DNA from: Myxococcus qinghaiensis
GTDB lineage: Bacteria > Myxococcota > Myxococcia > Myxococcales > Myxococcaceae
Assembly (NCBI RefSeq): GCF_024198215.1
Contig: NZ_JAKCFA010000010.1
Coordinates: forward strand, 248,001 to 312,000
DNA: 64,000 nt
Direction of reading: 5' to 3'
The notes under the pieces were generated by a model, which had not been told where the DNA came from, ran no database searches, and was given only the letters and a program-made list of their open reading frames with translations. Shown piece by piece: positions 60,719-64,000 of the stretch (its first letter is position 1; each line of letters starts with the position of its first letter). Position numbers and translations under genes: made by a program.

Positions 60719-62950
60719 ATGACAGGGCTGGCTGGGGCCTTGCTCGCCGCGGTATTGGCGGCGGGCGGCTCGGCGCTGGTTCCGGTGAGCGGGGGCAACG
60801 CCCTGACGCTCCCGGCGCAGCGCCACATCGTTCGCGTCGACACAGGTGCAAGTCGTCCTCCCAGCTTCCTGGTGGCCATCCAGCACGGGGGCACGGAGGG
60901 CAGGGGACTGGTCCTCTATCGCTCCGAGGACGGGCTGCGCACCGTGCGGCGGGTGGGGGACATCCAGCCGGACTCCACGCACACGGACCGGGCGGAGCTG
61001 GTGGCGGTGGGCCGGGACGTGGCGCTCGTCTATTCGTACGAGGGCCCGCAGCTGGCGCCGTCGCGGCGGCACGACGTCTGGTTCCAGTGGTGGCGCTACC
61101 AGTCCTCGGCGGACACGTGGCAGCCGGAGCCGGCGGTGCGCGTGCTGGACGCGGCGGACGACAGCACGGGCTACTCGCGGGCGCTGCTGACGCGCGACTC
61201 GAAGGGACGCTTCTGGGTGCAGGCCTTCCGGGTGGAGGTGGACGGCGGCTCCACCGCGGTGGTGGCGGTGTCCACCAACGGCGGGCAGGGCTTTGGCGCG
61301 CCGCAGGTGCTGGACAGGGTCAACCGTCGCGGTGGAGGTCGCTTGCTGAGCGTGGGGACGAAGCTCGTCTTCGTCTACGCCATGCATGACGGCTTCGTGC
61401 CCACGCGCATGCGCATCCGCTCGGACGCGGACCCGGTGGACACGTGGGGACCGGTGCGCGAGGCCTTCTCCGATGGCATCTACCATGGCGCGGCGCTGAG
61501 CGCGGTGGCGGACGGCAGGGGCGGCATGCACCTGGTCTACAAGGACGAGACGGAGCGGCTGTACTACCGGCGCTTCGACGGGACGTCCTTCGGGCCGCGC
61601 AAGCTGGTGGAGGGCACGGGTGACTGGGCGCTCCAGGCGGCCACCACCCGCGTCGGCGACACGCTGTACATCTTCTACAACCGCATGCGCGTGCTCAATC
61701 AACACACCGAGCTGCGCGTGCGCACCCTCGGGGCGGATGGCAGCCTGGGCGACGCGGTGACGCTCGCCGGCAACGTGACGTTCAAGGGCTATCCCAACGC
61801 GGTGGACGTGCTGCCAGAGGGCAGCGCGGAGGTGCCGTGTCTGTATGGCGACGCGGTGGACGCGAGCTCGCGAGGCACCGTGTCGCGGGTGGCGATGGTG
61901 CTGGACGAGGAGCCGCCGGAGGAACCCTCTGAAGACGCTTTCACGCTGGAGCTGGTGCGCTCCGGCTCCAGCCACGAGCTGCTCGCGGTGGATGGCGCGG
62001 GCACGCTGTATGGGCTCCCGGCGGGCGGCGAGCGCTCGCGGTTGATGGCGAGCACGGATGGCGGGGCGAACTGGACCGCGCGCGGAACGGGCGGGGGGAA
62101 TCTGTGGACGGTGGCGGCGATGACGAACGGGACGCTGGTGGCGGTGACCAGCCACAGCGGCGCGTACTACCTCCAGCGCTCCACGGATGGTGGCCTCACG
62201 TGGAAGGACGAGGTGAGCCTGGGCAACTACCGGGCGATGGGGCCGCGCAGCTTCGCGGAGCTGGGCGGTGCGTGGTTCTTCCTCGAGTACCAGACCTTCA
62301 CCTCGGCCTCCGCGCCGGTGCGGGTGTGGGCGAGCACGAATGGCGGGGCCACCTGGTCCGTGCGCTCCACGCTCACCGCGCACCGGCATGGCTATGCGCT
62401 GGTGGCGGACCCGGTGACGGGAGCGCTGTGGGCGATGATGGGCAGCAACAAGACGCAGGCGGCGGTGCTGCGCTCCACGGATGGGGGACGGACGTGGACG
62501 ACGGTGTTCCAGGGGTATGGGGCGAACGCGGTGGCGGGCGTGGCGATGGCGGATGGCTCGCTGCTGCTCGGGCAGTCCACGTTGTTCGAGCCCGAGCATC
62601 CGAAGCTGCTGCGCCTGTACGCGGATGGCCGGGTGAGCACGGTGCGGGAGCTGCCGGGGCCCGCGTACTCGCTGGTGGCCGCGCCGGGTGGAGGCTGGGT
62701 GCTGGGGACGGCCTGGTCCAGCGCGGGGGATGTGCAGGCGCCGGGTGATGTCTCCGCGCGACTCTTCACCAGCGGGGACGGGCAGACGTGGCAGGAGGCG
62801 CGGCGCCATGAGCGCGTGAGCGGGGCCGACCTGGCGCGCGCGGACGTGTGGGGCGTGCTGCCCTCCGGGGAGCTGGTGGTGCGGATGGAGAACGTGAGCG
62901 GCTTTGGAAGCGCGGCGAAGGGCTTCCAGGTGCTGCGCATCAAGCGCTGA
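60719..62950 (+). CDS. Exported BNR/sialidase-repeat protein
   Basis: 743 residues with a hydrophobic N-terminal signal (LAGALLAAVLAAGGSALVPVSG). The N-terminal half is built of propeller-like strands (GLVLYRSEDGLRTVRRVGD, VVAVSTNGGQGFGAPQVL). The C-terminal half has several Asp-box motifs S-x-D/N-G-G-x-T/N-W (ASTDGGANW, RSTDGGLTW, ASTNGGATW, RSTDGGRTW), which mark sialidase/BNR propellers. The sialidase Arg triad is not recognisable, so glycan binding or another propeller function is safer than sialidase. ATG 60719 has GGGAGGGG upstream, partly hidden in a hairpin. The antisense frame on the other strand is a shadow. Confidence 0.8.
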   Translation: MTGLAGALLAAVLAAGGSALVPVSGGNALTLPAQRHIVRVDTGASRPPSFLVAIQHGGTEGRGLVLYRSEDGLRTVRRVGDIQPDSTHTDRAELVAVGRDVALVYSYEGPQLAPSRRHDVWFQWWRYQSSADTWQPEPAVRVLDAADDSTGYSRALLTRDSKGRFWVQAFRVEVDGGSTAVVAVSTNGGQGFGAPQVLDRVNRRGGGRLLSVGTKLVFVYAMHDGFVPTRMRIRSDADPVDTWGPVREAFSDGIYHGAALSAVADGRGGMHLVYKDETERLYYRRFDGTSFGPRKLVEGTGDWALQAATTRVGDTLYIFYNRMRVLNQHTELRVRTLGADGSLGDAVTLAGNVTFKGYPNAVDVLPEGSAEVPCLYGDAVDASSRGTVSRVAMVLDEEPPEEPSEDAFTLELVRSGSSHELLAVDGAGTLYGLPAGGERSRLMASTDGGANWTARGTGGGNLWTVAAMTNGTLVAVTSHSGAYYLQRSTDGGLTWKDEVSLGNYRAMGPRSFAELGGAWFFLEYQTFTSASAPVRVWASTNGGATWSVRSTLTAHRHGYALVADPVTGALWAMMGSNKTQAAVLRSTDGGRTWTTVFQGYGANAVAGVAMADGSLLLGQSTLFEPEHPKLLRLYADGRVSTVRELPGPAYSLVAAPGGGWVLGTAWSSAGDVQAPGDVSARLFTSGDGQTWQEARRHERVSGADLARADVWGVLPSGELVVRMENVSGFGSAAKGFQVLRIKR

Positions 62951-62968
62951 ACGGGTGGGTGGGTTAGA

Positions 62969-63004
62969 CCTCCCGGTGCGCGGCGCGAGCACGCCGCCGG
63001 GAGG
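62969..63004 (+). promoter_or_regulatory. Hairpin containing the ribosome site of the methyltransferase gene
   Basis: CCTCCCGG (62969-62976) / CCGGGAGG (62997-63004) is a perfect 8-bp stem, with an inner CGGCG/CGCCG. The right arm holds the ribosome site GGGAGG, 5 bases before ATG 63010. It could also terminate the upstream gene. Confidence 0.5.
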
Positions 63005-63009
63005 CTGGC

Positions 63010-63777
63010 ATGTGGGACCCGTCGCAGTACACGCGCTTCCGGGATGAGCGGAAGCGGCCCTTCTTCGAGCTGTTGTCGCGAGTGGACGTTGACGCGCCGA
63101 CGCACGTCGCGGACCTGGGGTGCGGGACGGGGGATTTGACGCGCGTGCTGGCCGAGCGCTGGCCCGGCGCGACGGTGTATGGCGTGGATTCGTCGGTGGA
63201 GATGGTGGAGGAGGCGCGCCGCCGTCCCGCGCCGGGCACCGTGCGCTTCGAGGTGGGGGAGCTCGCGGGGTGGATGCCTCCCGTGCCGCTGGACGTGCTG
63301 GTGTCGAACGCGGCGCTGCACTGGGTGCCGGACCATGCGGCGCTGATGGGGCGACTGGTGGAGAAGCTGGCGCCGGGCGCGGTGCTGGCCTTCCAGGTGC
63401 CGGCCAACTTCGATGCGCCCTCGCACCGCCTCGTCGACGAGGTGAAGGCGCTGCCGCGCTTCGCCGGGACGCTCGCGCCTGTGAAGAAGCGGCCCGTGGA
63501 GACGCTGGAGACGTACGAGTCGCTGCTGGCGGGGCAGGGGATGGCGGTGGATGCGTGGGAGACCACGTACCTGCACCTGCTGCCGGGCGAGGACGCGGTG
63601 ATGCAGTGGCTCCTGGGGACGACGCTGCGGCCGGTGCTGGCGGCGCTGGGCACGGACGAGGGGAAGGCGTTCTTGGAGGAGCTGGGGCCGCGCTTGCGCG
63701 GTGCGTACCCCGCTCATGCGCGGGGCACTCCGTTCCTGTTCACCCGCCGCTTCGTAGTGGCACGGCGCGGCGGGTGA
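63010..63777 (+). CDS. tam: Trans-aconitate 2-methyltransferase-like SAM methyltransferase
   Basis: 255-residue class I SAM-dependent methyltransferase. MWDPSQYTRF is the family start; SAM motif I is VADLGCGTGDLTRVLAERWPGA (residues about 33-54), motif II VYGVDSSVEMVEEA, and LDVLVSNAALHWVPDHAALM the post-II region. The NAALHW and the WETTYLHLL-GEDAVMQWLLGTTLRPVLAAL stretch match Tam, which methylates trans-aconitate to relieve aconitase inhibition. Length equals E. coli Tam (252). ATG 63010 is used. The activity is inferred from family; other small acids are possible substrates. Confidence 0.85.
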   Translation: MWDPSQYTRFRDERKRPFFELLSRVDVDAPTHVADLGCGTGDLTRVLAERWPGATVYGVDSSVEMVEEARRRPAPGTVRFEVGELAGWMPPVPLDVLVSNAALHWVPDHAALMGRLVEKLAPGAVLAFQVPANFDAPSHRLVDEVKALPRFAGTLAPVKKRPVETLETYESLLAGQGMAVDAWETTYLHLLPGEDAVMQWLLGTTLRPVLAALGTDEGKAFLEELGPRLRGAYPAHARGTPFLFTRRFVVARRGG

Positions 63778-63790
63778 GGCCGCTGTCAGC

Positions 63791-64000
63791 TCACTGCGGC
63801 CAGGCGGGCCAGCGGTAGATGCGCCCGCTGTTGCCCACGACCCAGAGGTCGTCGGGCCCGGTGCCCGTGATGTCGTTGAGCGGCGTGTTGGGATTGGTCG
63901 AGTGGATCTGCGTCCACGTCGTGCCAGTGGCACGGTAGATGTGGCCGGCGGAGCAGGTGGCGTAGGCGGACCCGGCACCGAAGGCGATGACCGAGGTCAG
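63791..64000 (-). CDS. C-terminal end of a propeller-like exported protein, 5' end outside the window
   Basis: Only the last 69 codons are visible (stop at 63791-63793). They read SVIAFGAGSAYATCSAGHIYRATG ... NDITGTGPDDLWVVGNSGRIYRWPAWPQ, a repeat type (G-T-G-P-x-D-L-W-x-V-G-x-x-G-x-I-x-R-W) common in large myxobacterial secreted beta-propeller proteins. The rest of the gene lies beyond the window. It converges on the methyltransferase gene with a 13-base gap. Confidence 0.75.
   Translation of the reverse strand: MTSVIAFGAGSAYATCSAGHIYRATGTTWTQIHSTNPNTPLNDITGTGPDDLWVVGNSGRIYRWPAWPQ

Noticed and set aside
60719..62950. Active sialidase
   Set aside because: Asp-box repeats are present, but I cannot find the conserved arginine triad or the Tyr/Glu pair, so only a BNR-repeat call is supported.

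Overview
The window is a GC-rich stretch of chromosome with strong third-position GC bias. It is almost certainly from a myxobacterium of the Myxococcaceae (Myxococcus, Corallococcus or a close relative). Pointers to this are a PilT paralogue, an MglA-family gliding GTPase, many sensor kinases, a Ser/Thr kinase, a grpE-dnaK pair laid out like grpS-sglK of Myxococcus xanthus, a chemotaxis cluster, Cys-rich and DUF7151-type lipoproteins, and a caspase-like protease. I see no rRNA, tRNA, insertion sequence, prophage or CRISPR array. Very long open frames lie antisense to nearly every real gene; they are codon-bias artefacts and are left out.

Layout. 1-5.2 kb: truncated PilT-type ATPase, GNAT acetyltransferase, MglA-like GTPase coupled to a PocR-domain histidine kinase, NYN-domain protein. 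5.3-6.7 kb: VOC protein - ArsR repressor - SRPBCC operon behind a palindromic operator. 6.7-13.5 kb: four exported proteins (Cys-rich/PPC-like lipoprotein, CxxCH lipoprotein, secreted Hint-domain protein, repeat lipoprotein). 13.5-22.5 kb: thiL, then MCP - YjbR-like - cheW - cheY - cheA - cheC, running into larB-larC. 22.6-29.6 kb: SH3/C39-like protein, zinc-ribbon membrane protein plus Ycf46-like AAA ATPase, VOC protein, Gfo/Idh/MocA oxidoreductase, YjdF-like membrane protein, an unknown. 29.8-35.7 kb: two cyclic-nucleotide-domain kinases (one without its phospho-accepting His), a third related kinase, and a receiver/thioredoxin-reductase-like fusion without the CxxC. 35.8-44.8 kb: one minus-strand operon of ECF-like sigma factor, ZAS-type anti-sigma factor, caspase-like protease and three paralogous lipoproteins. 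45-54 kb: small conserved protein, EEP-nuclease lipoprotein, Lys-rich-tail protein, grpE-dnaK, small membrane protein, Ser/Thr kinase, PRC-barrel/DUF2382 protein. 54.7-59.6 kb: complete livKHMGF ABC transporter. 59.8-64 kb: lipoprotein, BNR-repeat protein, trans-aconitate-methyltransferase-like protein, and the end of a propeller-like protein.

The most interesting unit is the sigma/anti-sigma/caspase/lipoprotein operon. Its first three genes are joined by 4-base ATGA overlaps, and calcium-loop-like motifs occur in both the protease and all three lipoproteins. Just upstream lie two interleaved perfect 10-base inverted repeats. Second is the kinase / receiver-oxidoreductase cluster, where two proteins have lost the residue that normally defines their chemistry.
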